NCBI RefSeq assembly: GCF_050003625.1
Contig: NC_134400.1
Location: 65,151,011-65,215,010 of the forward strand
DNA from: Haematobia irritans
Taxonomy: Eukaryota; Arthropoda; Insecta; Diptera; Muscidae
DNA: 64,000 nucleotides
Direction of reading: 5' to 3'
Position numbers and translations under genes: made by a program. The notes beneath the pieces were generated by a model. The model did no database searches and was not told where the DNA came from. It saw only the letters and a list, made by a program, of their open reading frames with translations. Positions 22,125 to 33,188 of this stretch are shown here, one piece after another; positions within the stretch are counted from its first letter, which is position 1; every line of letters begins with the position of its first letter.

Positions 22125-25100
22125 TTATTTACTTTTGTGGAACCAACCAGATTGCTCCAAAAACATTAACAAACTGCTTAAGTTAACGTTTTCCAGGTCA
22201 GCCAGTAATCTAAAGCTATATGCTCCTAAAATTCGCTTACGCCTTACACGAAAAGCAGGACACTCACACAAGAGGTGTTTAATTGATTCCTTTTCCTCCA
22301 CATCATGACAGCTTATACAATAGTCATTATACTTCGCACCTATAGTTTTTGCAAATTCGCCTATCAGGCAGCGACCCGTTATAGCAGATATCAGGAGTGC
22401 TATCTGACGCCTTGAGAACACTAGCATATCTAGTGTGCGGTTTAAGTTTAAATGGGGTCATATTTGCTTGGTGTCGTTACAACCCTTGCAATTTTCCGAT
22501 CGAATATTGGCCATCATAACAGCCTTCTCACGCAGTAAGAGCTTGCAGGTGGCCAGAGGCATACCAACAGATTCTAGTTCCCCTGGAATATGTAAGGTAG
22601 TTCCTAGCCTTGCTAACACATCTGCTTCGCAGTTCCCCGGTATGTTCCTATGGCCAGGCACCCATATTAGGTGACTATTGTACTGCTCAGCCATCTCGTT
22701 GAGAGATTTGCGGCAGTCTATGGCCGTTTTCGAGTTAAGGAACACAGAGTCCAAGGGTTTTATTGCAGGTTGACTGTCTGAGTATATATTAATGCCAATA
22801 TTTGTTGGAACATTACTTCTCAGCCAATTCACCACCTCTCTTATTGCCAATATTTCAGCCTGAAAAACACTACAATGATTAGGTAATCTTTTCGCTATTC
22901 GAATTTCCAGATCTTTAGAATATACTCCGAGCCCCACTTGTCCATTCAATTTGGAGCCATCAGTATAGAAATCTATATATCTTTTATTCCCCGGGGTCTG
23001 TGTACACCACGCCTCACTGTTGGGAATTAGAGTTTCAAACTTTTTGTCGAAAAGTGGTTTTGCCAGGGTTTAATCCACTACGTTAGGCACATCTGGCATT
23101 ATTTTGAGGACCGAACTATGACCGTACATTTTTTTTCGACCACAGCGATAGCTCGCGTAACCGCACAGCCGTTGTTGCAGCTGACTGTTTGGCCAAAATG
23201 TCTAAAGGCAATAGATGTAGCATGACATTAAGGGAGTCTGTTCCTGTCTTACTAAATGCGCCTGAGATACATAAGCTCGCCATACGCTGAACTTTATCTA
23301 AACAAGTCGGTTTCTGAAGTGCCGGCCACCAGACTACAACACCATATAGCATTATAGGTCTAACTACTGCCGTGTATAGCCAATGCACAATTTTTGGTCT
23401 TAGTCCCCACTTTTTCCCTATTGCCTTTTTGCACGAGTACAAAGCTACCGTGGCTTTTCTCGCCCTCTCTTCAATATTAAGCCTAAAATTCAGCTTCCTG
23501 TCCAAAATAACGCCAAGGTATTTTGCACACTCACCAAAGGGAATTTCAGTACCCCCTAAGGAAATGGGCCATATTTGCAGTACATGACTAGTTCTGTCTT
23601 TGCTGGATTTACACCAAGACCATTATCTTTCGCCCATTTCTCAGTCATCTGGAGAGCTCTCTGTATAATATCTCTGATTGTGGATGGGAATTTTCCCCTG
23701 ACTGCTAGCGCCACATCATCTGCGTATGCCACCACTTTTATCCTTTATTTTTCTAGGGAAACCAGAAGGTTGTTTATAGCAACATTCCAAAGAAGAGGTG
23801 ATAGAACTCCTCCTTGGGGATTGCCTCTGTTCACATACCTTTGTATGTTTGCGTGCCCTAGTGTGGCTGAAATACGTCTCTTTATTAGAAGTTCGTCTAA
23901 CAACCTAAGTATACCTGGATCAACATTCAGAGTTGTCAGTCCATTTAATATCGAGCTCGGATGGACATTATTGAACTCCCCTTCGATGTCTAGAAACGCC
24001 ACGATTGTGTATTATTTGACAGATAGTGAGCTTTCAATAAAGCTGACTAGTTCTTGCAATGCGGTCTCAGTAGACCTGCCCTTCGAGTATGCATGCTGTC
24101 GTTTCGAGAGCAAACTTGAATCCACGCTAGTTCTAAGATACATGTCTATCATCCTCTCTAGGGTCGGAAATCCTTCGCACTCGAGTGAGTGGCTTTTCCT
24201 GCTTTAGGTATGAAGACGACTTTTGCTTCCCTCCACTTCTCTGGTATATATGCTAAGTTTACACATCGTTTATATATCACCGTCAACCAGGGGATAATTC
24301 TTTCAGCCACTGCCTGTAACTCCGCCGGAGTAATTCCATCAGGTCCTGGGGATTTGAATGGTCCAAAGCTATTTAAAGCCCATTTTATTCTAGATTCCGA
24401 CACAATTTCCTCGATAGGAAATGATCGCTGAGCCTCTGTTACACCGCCGGAACATGGTTCAACCGTCTGATTTCCAGGGAAGTATGTGTCCAAAAGTACC
24501 TCCAACGTCTCCTCACTGGAGGTTGTCCAATTTCCCTCCGATGTTTTAATGAAACCTGGAGCGGTGTTAGTGGATGCTAGTACCTTCCGTAGTCTGAAAG
24601 GCTCTGACGTATTCTCAATACTGCTACAGTAATCATCCCAAGAGTTTTGTTGAGACCTTCTCAGTTCTCGTTTATATTCTCTCAGATTCATCTTGTAAGT
24701 GTCCCAATCCTCCGGAGCTCTTGTGGACTTTGCTTTGTTAAAGAGCTTCCTGCAGGAATTCCTCATATTACTTAACTCCGTAGTCCACCATGGCGGCCGA
24801 TTTTTTCCCCTTGGCTTTCCTCTAGGGCAAGCAGCTTTCAGTGAAATGTTGAAGGCCTTAGTAATCCGCTCCACTGCGTGTTCGATATCTTGCACAGTGC
24901 TCATATTTGTCTCCGGCATTTCCGGTATCATCGAATTGAATGATTCCCTATACCTAATCCAATCAGCTTTCCTAACATTTGGCGGAAATATGGTCTTTGA
25001 AGTACGAACAGCCAATCTGAAACTGATGTAGCGATGATCTGAGAAGCTATGTTCCCTCAAAACTTGCCACTCAGATATCTTATCATTCAGTTCCGGAGAG

Positions 25101-25464
25101 GTCAACGTTACGTCCAAAACCTCTTGTCTGTTCCTGGTGACGAAGGTTGGTGCATCTCCCTTATTGCAAACTACCAGGTTAGTACGCAAAATAAACTCTA
25201 TTAGCGACTCAAGGAAGGAAGCAGAAACAAGTTTAGTTCGTTTTTAGCAATTATACATGCTCGATTTATATCGTTACCGGTATTATGCAAAAGTTTGAAA
25301 CCCGGAGTGCTTAATTCACAGATCTTGTTCTTATATATGTATGGTTCTTGAATAAGAACTATATCTATGTCTCCTTTCATCAGGGGAACTTTTAAGGCAG
25401 CACAAGCGGCCTTACAATGGTGAAGATTTATCTGGAGGAACCGTAGAACCATCCACATTTTCAA
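22125..25464 (-). pseudogene. LOA-type ORF2, unit 3
   Basis: Same order of domains as unit 2. The 343-codon frame 24158-25189 covers the endonuclease C-terminus and RT fingers (IPEKWREAKVVFIPKAGKA). Palm 23745-24002, thumb 23116-23505, RNase H 22458-22949 and the terminal Cys/His region 22125-22427 follow in broken frames. Private changes include LDIEGEFNNV where the others have LDIEGAFNNV, which alters the alanine of RT motif A. Confidence 0.85.
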
Positions 25465-26626
25465 CCACCGTCACATCAGCCGCTTCAATTGAGTCATCAA
25501 GGGCTTCCTCTTCACAGATCTCGGTGACTCTCGCAACAATCCGCGGTTCAGCTTTGGTGAGGCTTGAGCCTGTAGAAACTTCCCGCATATGATTTTCGCC
25601 ATAGTCTGCAGGTTTTATGTCTCCTTCGGCTTCGCTAGGAGATTTTTTCACTGCTGACTCTACCGGAGGCTTGTCCGTTTTGGAATCCTTTGGCTGATCG
25701 CTTTTGTATACCTTCATATGGATATCATGAAAGCCATAACTTACGCGTCCTTGGGTCTGGGCTAGATGTGGCAGCGACTCTATGTTTAATATAAACACCG
25801 CATGTCGTCTTGGTCCATCCACCTCATCCAAACGACCAACCTTCCAATCGGCGGTTGGAAGATCTGGGTTACATTCTTTTAGTCTCTCTAGTATTGACTC
25901 AGGAGGGTTTGCCGGTATCCATGCATGTGCTCTAGGTTTAGCCGGTATGTCTTTTTTATCGACTAACTCCAAAGCGGCTTCTTCCCAAACTTCACCAATT
26001 AGCATCAATGCAGCTTTAAAGCAATATAGACCTCTGGTCTGCAAAAGCTATTAACTTATATCGTCCTTGATACCATCCAGCATCTTGCCGTCGAGGACTT
26101 GGTCCGGGAAACTTTTTTCGCACCTCTGAGTAGACACCAGACATCGCGTTCTCAATTTCCCCCCATTTTTGCCTTGGAATCATACCGTCCAATGCTCCTT
26201 TATTAATAATAGCCATCACAAGGCTGTCTTTTGCAATTGAGGCAAACGATCTTTGATCCCGTTTAGAGGATGGCAGCTCATCCGGTGATCGTTCCCTTTT
26301 TCCAGCTTCAAGAATTCCTTGAGCCCATTTTAAGGAATCGCTTTGCTAACCGACAACGTGCTTGGGTCGACTGATCCTAATTTCTTTAGGATAAACAAAG
26401 CATTTCTTCGTTCCTTGAATCTCTTTCGAGAGGGATTGCCTCCTTTTGATGTCGTCACCTTAGAAAAGGTTCGACTTGCCAAAGTGTCACCGCCAGTCGA
26501 CCCGTCTACAGGTCGACTAATTGGGCCTGACTCTTGGTCGCTGCCCAAATTTATAACTTCAGTCGTTACCCGTCCACTGGGCCCTGAAGTTAGCAACCCA
26601 GTGGATGACTTTGAATTTCGCTGCAT
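25412..26626 (-). pseudogene. LOA-type ORF1, unit 3
   Basis: ORF1 as in unit 2 but broken three times: near 26340 (GCTAACCG where the others have GCTTAGCCG), at the shared A-run frameshift, and at the private insertion around 26030-26060. The DUF4780-like part (25412-26044) is still open for 210 codons. Confidence 0.75.
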
Positions 26627-27929
26627 GGTGGTTTATTATTACCACCACGCGTGAAATTCGTAATAAGTACTTATTACGATGAAATACTCCGCTATTAGAA
26701 AACACGTCCGTTCAGTTCGACGGTTGAATAAAGTTCAGTTCGACGGTTGAATAAAACAATACTAACAACCCTGTCATCCCATCATCTGCATGCTGTCTCA
26801 TATCCTCACATACATTTAGCAAGGCTGTGGTGCAACTATGACTTGCCTTGAAATCTGATTGGTGCACACTTATCAGGTTACGGGTTTGAAGAAAAGAGCT
26901 AATCTGTTTATGCATCAGTTTCTCCGCAACCTTAGACAAACATGGTAAAATCGAAATTGGACGTTAGTCATCTTTTGTTTTCGGTACGGGTATAATCCAT
27001 GAATGTAACCAACAGGTTGGATAACTGCCTGACATAAATATTGAGTTCAGCAAGTGCGTGACAACCGGAAGTATATGGGGAAGAACCAATCTAAAAAAAT
27101 CAATACAATCACTTTCAATGGCATTTGATTTTATTGACATACAGGTGGAGAAAACATCACCTTGGGTTACGCTGCTAAATTCAAAACCATATTCCTCCTC
27201 GTCCATGCGCATAAATACTCCTTCATAAAAATTTGAATTGGCTCGTACTGTCGGGATATTAACGAACGTTTCATTAATTTCATCCGCAGTTTTGTCAAAA
27301 TCATGGGGGTTTTTGGATCCCCCAAATCCTATCTGCTTGATTGCATTCCACTTTTCCCGTGTGATAATACATATATTGAAACGATCAGAAAAGTAGTCAG
27401 TTTTGGCTCTTTTTATCGCTGAGTTCGTTTTATTTCTCGCTGTAATAAATTCGTCATGGAAAATCTGGGTTTTGAATCGCTTCCATCTAGCGAATGCCAG
27501 GTCCCTATCACGGATCAAATCTCGTATTCGGGGAGTAAACCAAGTATTAGTACTACCCCGCTTAACCCGCGTCTTGGGTGGTACACATTCACTATACAAA
27601 GCCTGTATATTTTGATTAATAAAGGATACTTGCTCGTCAACAGATATCAGTCTGAAAGTATGGGCCCAGTCAATACGTGTAATCCTCTCATAGAGAGAGT
27701 TATAATCTATGCTTCGATAATCACGAAAAGTATATCTCAGATTCTCAACCGGCAGACCAAAATCATAGGTTAAAAATATCAGGTCGTGTTTAGAAAACAG
27801 TGAAGCTGAAAGCTGATCATATAGCATAACTTTTGTTAGATCGCTCACAAAAAACACATCCAGCAACGTATTTGTGCTTGTCGAAAAGTGTGTCGGAATA
27901 GAGTCGTTTGTTAGTTCCAGTCCGGGAGC

Positions 27930-28270
27930 CACCGTGGTGCAATGGTTAGCATGCCCGCCTGGCATACACAAGGTCGTGGGTTCGATTCCTGCTACGACCG
28001 AACACCAAAAAGTTTTTCGGCGGTGGATTATCCCACCTCAGTAATGCTGGTGACATTTCTGAGGGTTACAAAGCTTCTCTATGTGGTTTCACTGCAATGT
28101 GTAACGCCTTTCGGACTCGGCTATAAAAAGGAGGTCCCTTGTCATTGAGCTTAACATGGAATCGGGCAGCACTCAGTGATAAGAGGGAAGTTCACCACTG
28201 TGGTATCACAATGGACTGAATAGTCTAAGTGAGCCTGATACATCGGGCTGCCACATAACCTAACCTAACC
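27930..28270 (+). mobile_element. tRNA-derived SINE with an LOA-like 3' end
   Basis: A 341-bp insertion flanked by an 18-bp TSD (TAGTTCCAGTCCGGGAGC at 27912-27929 and the same with one mismatch at 28271-28288). Its head is tRNA-like, with an A box around TGGTGCAATGG (27935) and a perfect B box GGTTCGATTCC (27979-27989), the internal RNA polymerase III promoter. A unique body follows. The last ~70 bp (TGGACTGAATAGTCTAAGTG, then GGGCTGCCAC and CCTAACCTAACC) match the 3' end of the LOA-type LINE (complement of 2985-3060) almost base for base. This is the classic sign of a SINE mobilised by a partner LINE. Confidence 0.92.
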
Positions 28271-28809
28271 TAGTTCCAGTCCGAGAGCGGCCATGTCATT
28301 CCGTAGAGAGCTGTCAGCTAGCAGGTTCGAATTGAAATCGCCAACTGTTACAATGTCCCGGTAAGCGACCGCTGAAGTCTCTACATAGTGCAACAAATTA
28401 TTCAAGGATACATAGTCATATGGTCACACCCTAAAAGGAGTTTCTCCTCATTTTGAATAATTTCAATAAACACATCGGCTATGCCATCGGTGGCATTATT
28501 TCTATGTATCACAATGGACTGAATAGTCTAAGTGAGCCTGATACATCGGGCTGCCACATAACCTAACCTAACCTAGTTCCAGTCCGAGAGCGGCCATGTC
28601 ATTCCGTAGAGAGCTGTCAGCTAGCAGGTTCGAATTGAAATCGCCAACTGTTACAATGTCCCGGTAAGCGACCGCTGAAGTCTCTACATAGTGCAACAAA
28701 TTATTCAAGGATACATAGTCATATGGTCACACCCTAAAAGGAGTTTCTCCTCATTTTGAATAATTTCAATAAACACATCGTCTATGCCATCGGTGGCATT
28801 ATTTCTATG
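28204..28809. repeat. 303-bp tandem duplication of SINE tail plus endonuclease sequence
   Basis: Bases 28204-28506 are repeated at 28507-28809 with very few differences (for example GGCTATGCC and GTCTATGCC). The duplicated block contains the SINE 3' tail, the second TSD and about 235 bp of Jockey-A endonuclease. The joint falls at CTATG/TATCACA. It formed after the SINE inserted. Confidence 0.9.
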
Positions 28810-29378
28810 TAACAATTTAGATCTAATTCCCATCTTAACGTAGACTGCAACACCACCCCCTTGGACTATCTGACCTGTATACCTTATACCCATCTAGCAG
28901 AATCAGACTATCCAGTATGTAGCAACTAAGCCAAGTCTCTGACACACATATAACGTCTACGCCGGAACCCTCAAACGCTAACCGAAACTCATCTATGTTA
29001 TTTACAATGCTTTGCGCATTAATGTGACATATCCTCATACCTCTTTTCTGTTTCGCCAGCACCTTTACCATATCTATCATTACGTCCCTGGATTGTATAA
29101 AATTACCAAAATTCATCATTATAAATAAATAACATGAAATTGAAGATTACACCAATACTGTCTGCCTCCTTTAGTTTACGTTTAAAAATATCTATAGAAT
29201 AATTAAAGTTGTTTATAAAGAAATTTAGTTGGATTACATTAACAGAGCTGAAAAAAATGTCACAAAGATATACATCGTATGGGTAAAATTACATATAATA
29301 AACATAATTAAAAATATAAGCATAGTAATAACATAGATACTGCTAAAACGTAGTTCTAAGATAATTGATTTTTTGTTT

Positions 29379-29702
29379 TCATTGCTCTTCGCCTCTATCA
29401 TCCATATTATCACGAAAAAACTGATCCAGATCTCCTACGTTTTGAATTTGAATTGGGTCATCTTTCTCATTTCGCATTACATGTACTAGTCCACTTCGGG
29501 TAATAACAGATTTCAATATTTTTGTTTTCTTCATTTTCAGTGCTTTGTTAAGAATTTTGTAGTTAGATTGAGTCAGATTCTCATTAATATAGAAGGGGGC
29601 ATTTGAGTTAATATTTAGACGGCACAGCCGCAGAAAATCTTTATTTTTGCGTCGATATTCGGCAACAGTTTTCAATATTAAACGTTTATCATAAGGGTTC
29701 AT
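29379..29702 (-). pseudogene. Jockey-A ORF1 C-terminal fragment, end of unit 3
   Basis: Fourth copy of the 107-codon ORF1 fragment, with two private substitutions (SVITRSGLVHVM). To its right the RT-B leader of the last, partial unit begins at 29708. Confidence 0.8.
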
Positions 29703-30045
29703 TTACTAGTGTTGTATTTCTTTACTAGTGTTGTTGTTGTTTGTTGATATTTTTGGTATTTTCGGTTTCTACGTTGCAAGTGAGGTATTTTTTCGATGTT
29801 TTATATTTGTTATTTATATGTCAGTTTTTGCGTTATTTTCACAGTGTTCTTCGATGCTTCAACGATGGCGTGCCAGCACAAAAATGAACCAAAATGCCCT
29901 ATACGACATCAATCGACAAAAACCAATGAAAAAATTAAGTTTTGTGGGAGCACAATAAAGACACGTCCGAATCGGTCAACGATAACACAAACTCGAAAAA
30001 ATAATTACAGATTCCCTTTCACACCAAATCTCGTCATTTCTCTCC

Positions 30046-31525
30046 AGATTTCAACATGGATTTCGAAAACACTATTCGACAGTTACAAATATTCTTGAAC
30101 TGACTACCCTTGTCAATGATGGTCTTAGAAAACGTAATCTGACAGATGTAATATATACCGACTTTAGTAAAGCTTTTGACAAAGTCAACCATAGCTTACT
30201 ATTGTATAAACTTGATAGAATAGGTTTCAACAAAGCATTACTCCGATGGATTCGTTCATATTTGGATGGTCGAGTTCAAAAGGTAAGATTGCGTGATGTT
30301 TGCTCTCATCCGATAGTGGTTACCTCTGGTGTTCCGCAAGGTAGTCATTTGGGACCGATCATTTACAATCTTTTCATAAATGATCTACCATCAGTCATTC
30401 ACGATTGTCATAGTTTAATGTACGCGGATGATGTTAAATTATTTCGTTCTTTCAATAACCCAGATAAGCAATGCATATTACAATCTAATCCTTACAGTTT
30501 TGTTAAATGGTGTGCTAAAAACATTTTCAAGAAGTAATTCTTTCATTACTAAATATGCCATTAATGGGAATGAACTTCATACTGTTGAGTCTATCTTAGA
30601 TCTAGGAATTTTTCTTGATCGCCGGCTGAATTTCAGGCAACACATTTCGATGACTGTTAATAAAGCTTATGGTGTTCTTGGTTTCATGAAACGATGGAGC
30701 AAAGAATTCAATGATCCTTCCATTACTAAACAACTTTACATATCGTTAGTCCGTGGTATCTTAGAATATGGATCTATTGTTTGGGACCCATCTTATAATA
30801 TTTATATAAACATGATTGAATTTGTTCAGAAACAATTTCTTTTATTTTGCCTACGTAGTCATGGTTGGATTACAGTGACATTGCCCTCTTATGAATACAG
30901 ATTAAGTTTAATCAAACTACCTACCCTAAAAAGTAGAAGAATAATGTTTAACATCCTCTTTCTTTCAAGTGTGCTGCAAGGAAAAGTAAATTCTGATTCT
31001 ATTTTACACCGCATACATTTTTGGGACCCATCTTATAATATTTATATAAACATGATTGAATTTGTTCAGAAACAATTTCTTTTATTTTGCCTACGTAGTC
31101 ATGGTTGGACTCCAGTGACACTGCCCTCTTATGAATACAGTCTAAGTTTAATCAAACTACCTACCCTAAAAAGTAGAAGAATAATGTTAAACATCCTCTT
31201 TCTTTCAAATATGCTGCAAGGAAAAGTAAAATCTGATTCTATTTTACACCGCATACATTTTAATGTTCCTATTCGACCAACCCGAATCGATATATTAAAA
31301 TTTGAATACTTTCAATCTAATTATGCAAATAATGACCCGCTTCGTCGATTATGTGTACAATATAATAAACACTATCACGTCAGTGCTCTTTCGGAAAATA
31401 AAGATACACTAAAACGAAAAATTATAATGTTGGTAAACACATAATGTTGTCTTAATAATTGCATATATGTATATTTTAGTCTGTAAGGATTTTTTTCTAC
31501 AGACTTAATAAATAATAATAAAAAA
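30046..31525 (+). pseudogene. RT-B reverse transcriptase, unit 4 (best preserved copy)
   Basis: This copy keeps TDFSKAFDKVNH, the full NKALLRWIRSYLDGRVQKV segment and SGVPQGSHLGP before YADD. The C-terminal frame 30428-31444 is open for 338 codons (LDLGIFLDRRLNFR, FNDPSITKQLYISLVRGILE and on to MLVNT). Only the 5-bp loss near 30523 separates the two halves. The C-terminal region contains an exact 240-bp (80-codon) in-frame duplication beginning at 30781 and 31021. The tail is AATAAATAATAATAAAA. It lacks an endonuclease, so it is a truncated Jockey-clade ORF2 and not an autonomous element. Confidence 0.85.
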
Positions 31526-31529
31526 GAGA

Positions 31530-32347
31530 AAGCGTAGTTAAAACCGGTGATGAGGAGAAGGTCTCGCAATGGAAATGTGTTATTTGTTTGTCTTGATCAT
31601 TTCACTAAATATGTTTTTCTGGAGCCCATGCGTAGTTCAACGGCTGTAAATATTATAGCCTTTTTGGAAAGGTATGTGTTTCGCACATTTGGTGTACCGG
31701 AGTTCGTCCACTCAGACAATGTACCCCAGTTCAATCATCTTCAACTTTCTAGGAATTCCTGTCGAAGTATGGGACGGCACATTTAAGAACTGCGTTTAGG
31801 CAAACGCTTCAGAGAGGGTAAATCGATCTGTTCTTCAGATGATAAGGTGATTCATTGGGGAAGATCAACGGAGATGGGATGGCCATATAGCTGATGTTGC
31901 TTGGGCCCTCAGGAGTGTCTATCACAGTGCCGTAAGGATGGAACCCTACTACGCTCTTTTCGGCACCCACATGGTTCAACACGCCAACACATACAAAGTA
32001 CTAAGAAAGCTTGACACTGTAAGGACCTTCATCTCTGTGTCGACGGTTTACCCCAAAAACATCAAATTATAAAAGAAAGGATAGTTGAGAATTTGACAAA
32101 GGCCCATGAAAGGGGAGAAGGGACTTATAACACCCGATGTAAAGAAATATCATTCAAGCCAGGTCAGATATTATACAGACGTAATAATCTATGTGAGGCA
32201 TACAATGCCAAGTTGGTACCGAGACATATAAAATGCGTGATTGGGAATAACTCTTTGTACGATATATTAGGATTGGATGGAAAGAAAATAAGAGTCCAGA
32301 GCCCAGCAATCGGTAGATTTATGGGTCGAGGCCACACGTTTATTTGA
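31530..32347 (+). pseudogene. Gypsy integrase and C-terminal region, unit 4 (native right flank)
   Basis: The only array copy that keeps the second catalytic Asp (EFVHSDN) and that reads past the breakpoint at 32021. Beyond it the pol continues (AHERGEGTYNTRCKEISF, KPGQILYRRNN, AKLVPRHIKCVIGNN, LYDILGLDGKK), a basic C-terminal domain typical of gypsy integrases, to a stop at 32347. A private 12-bp deletion near 31797 and a stop after YPKNIKL (about 32070) break the frame. It marks the ancestral locus from which the array units were cut. Confidence 0.85.
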
Positions 32348-32745
32348 GAGTTTGTCAATCGTAGTATTTTACGCATCCGTTCCATACCCTGGGGATATTT
32401 TTAAGGATGGGATATAATTATGTATGTATTTATGATTTATTGTATATACCCAATAAACACAAACGTTTGAAAAATGCTAAATGTCAACAATTTTTCAAAC
32501 ATTTTTTCAAAGGATTAGGGTAATATTCAAGTTGAGAAATTGTTGAGAAAATCGCGTTCTCAACAAAAAACAGACATTACCCTCAACAGTGAAATTCAAC
32601 ACATTGGCAATAATATCTCAAGTGTTATCCTCAAATTGAAATGCATCGCTACCCAATAATTTGTCAAACAATTTTCGATGCGAGTCAAATTCAAAATTAA
32701 CATCGTTGCAAATACTTTTCAACCTAAAGGTAGGTACCATGTTTA
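32348..32745. other. Gypsy 3' flank and AT-rich inverted-repeat DNA
   Basis: No gene seen. The first ~100 bp probably still belong to the gypsy element. From about 32460 the DNA is rich in CAAC/GTTG words, and its start (AAACGTTTGAAAAATGC) resembles, in inverted form, the DNA that ends at 38773 (AGCGTTTGTCAAATGC on the other strand). This may be the left end of a large composite element. Confidence 0.35.
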
Positions 32746-32820
32746 TTGGCACGAAAAAAAGTCCCCAAATCATTCTTTCGCGTTGAAAAATGAGAATGTT
32801 GACAATAGATTTCGAAGGAA
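32746..32820. repeat. Left arm of a ~70-bp inverted repeat (partner 36094-36165)
   Basis: The reverse complement of 36094-36165 matches this stretch closely, including TTTCGCGTTGAAAAATGA and the A-run before GTCCCC or GTTCCCC. The arms lie 3.3 kb apart and enclose the palindrome at 33799-33920 and the TACCCTCC element at 34681-36090. Confidence 0.75.
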
Positions 32821-33059
32821 GAGAACAGCCATTTTGGAAATATTTCGCGTTTATTTCTCCGAAATTTAATTGACAACATCGCCAAACGTCATAAAATTAT
32901 TACATATGTATACGCAGCAGCTGATTAGATTGTTTACACACACGCATTCATGATAATTGTTTTGAAAAGTTTTTTCTACCAGTTTTTAAATTGTTTTGCA
33001 ACCAAACCTCACACAGCACTGGACACTAATAATTGTTAAGAATAAAACGCCAGCCGCTC

Positions 33060-33186
33060 TACTCCTAGTGTCTTACCACATTCGGCAACAGCTTTAACGA
33101 CATGTGGTACATTGTCGTCTTCTTCAGCTTTCCAAATGGATACCGTCAATTTGTAACGTCCATCTAACAAACATATAATTCCGGTG
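33060..33186 (-). pseudogene. Possible relic of a eukaryotic coding exon, weakly like eIF4E
   Basis: On the minus strand about 50 codons are open (NTGIICLLDGRYKLTVSIWK, then AEEDDNVPHVVKAVAECGKT, then LGV). The spacing of the IC, K, SIW and LG positions resembles the C-terminal part of the cap-binding protein eIF4E, with a DNVPHVV helix before LG. It is short, isolated and ends in a stop, so the resemblance may be chance. It is recorded because it is the only stretch here that looks like host coding sequence. Confidence 0.2.
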
Positions 33187-33188
33187 TT

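Larger units (their letters stand above)
21988..26753 (-). mobile_element. LOA-type LINE, unit 3
   Basis: Third array copy, flanked by AAGCAATACTA (21977-21987) and AAACAATACTA (26754-26764). Both 23-bp repeats at the 5' end are intact here. A private rearrangement at about 26025-26060 adds TCTGCAAAAGCTATTAACTT inside ORF1. The endonuclease deletion and the ORF1 A-run frameshift are shared with the other units. Confidence 0.88.
26765..29119 (-). pseudogene. Jockey-A ORF2 5' half with SINE insertion, unit 3
   Basis: The ORF2 start is best seen here: MMNFGNFIQSRDVMIDMV begins at 29119 and leads into the endonuclease (CHINAQSIV, VSETWLSCYI). The endonuclease is interrupted at GLELTNDS by a SINE (27930-28270) and a 303-bp duplication of the neighbouring sequence. 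The remainder (26964-27900) is open for over 300 codons (FFVSDLTKVM, FSKHDLIF, TWFTPRIRDL, SIKSNAIESDCID). The RT N-terminus reads CIIP-type WIIPVPKTKDD before a break near 26960. Confidence 0.85.
1..32021. repeat. Tandem array of a ~9.44-kb composite TE unit (3 full, 2 partial copies)
   Basis: The same ordered set of fragments recurs at a spacing of 9443, 9431 and 10237 bp, measured from the Jockey-A ORF1 fragment at 268, 9711, 19142 and 29379. The third unit is longer because of a SINE insertion and a secondary duplication. Copies are nearly identical by eye over kilobases, with scattered substitutions and small indels. Every unit shares the same junctions between unrelated elements, which shows that it was amplified as a block and did not arise by separate insertions. 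The left end is outside the window; the right end is near 32021, where the gypsy pol reads on. Confidence 0.95.

Noticed and set aside
27930..28005. A functional tRNA gene
   Set aside because: The A and B boxes are present, but a complete cloverleaf with a proper acceptor stem is not evident, and TSDs and a LINE-like tail mark it as a SINE.
27942..28148. 68-codon ORF MVSMPAWHTQGRG in the SINE
   Set aside because: It overlaps the tRNA-like A and B boxes and is a non-coding SINE body.
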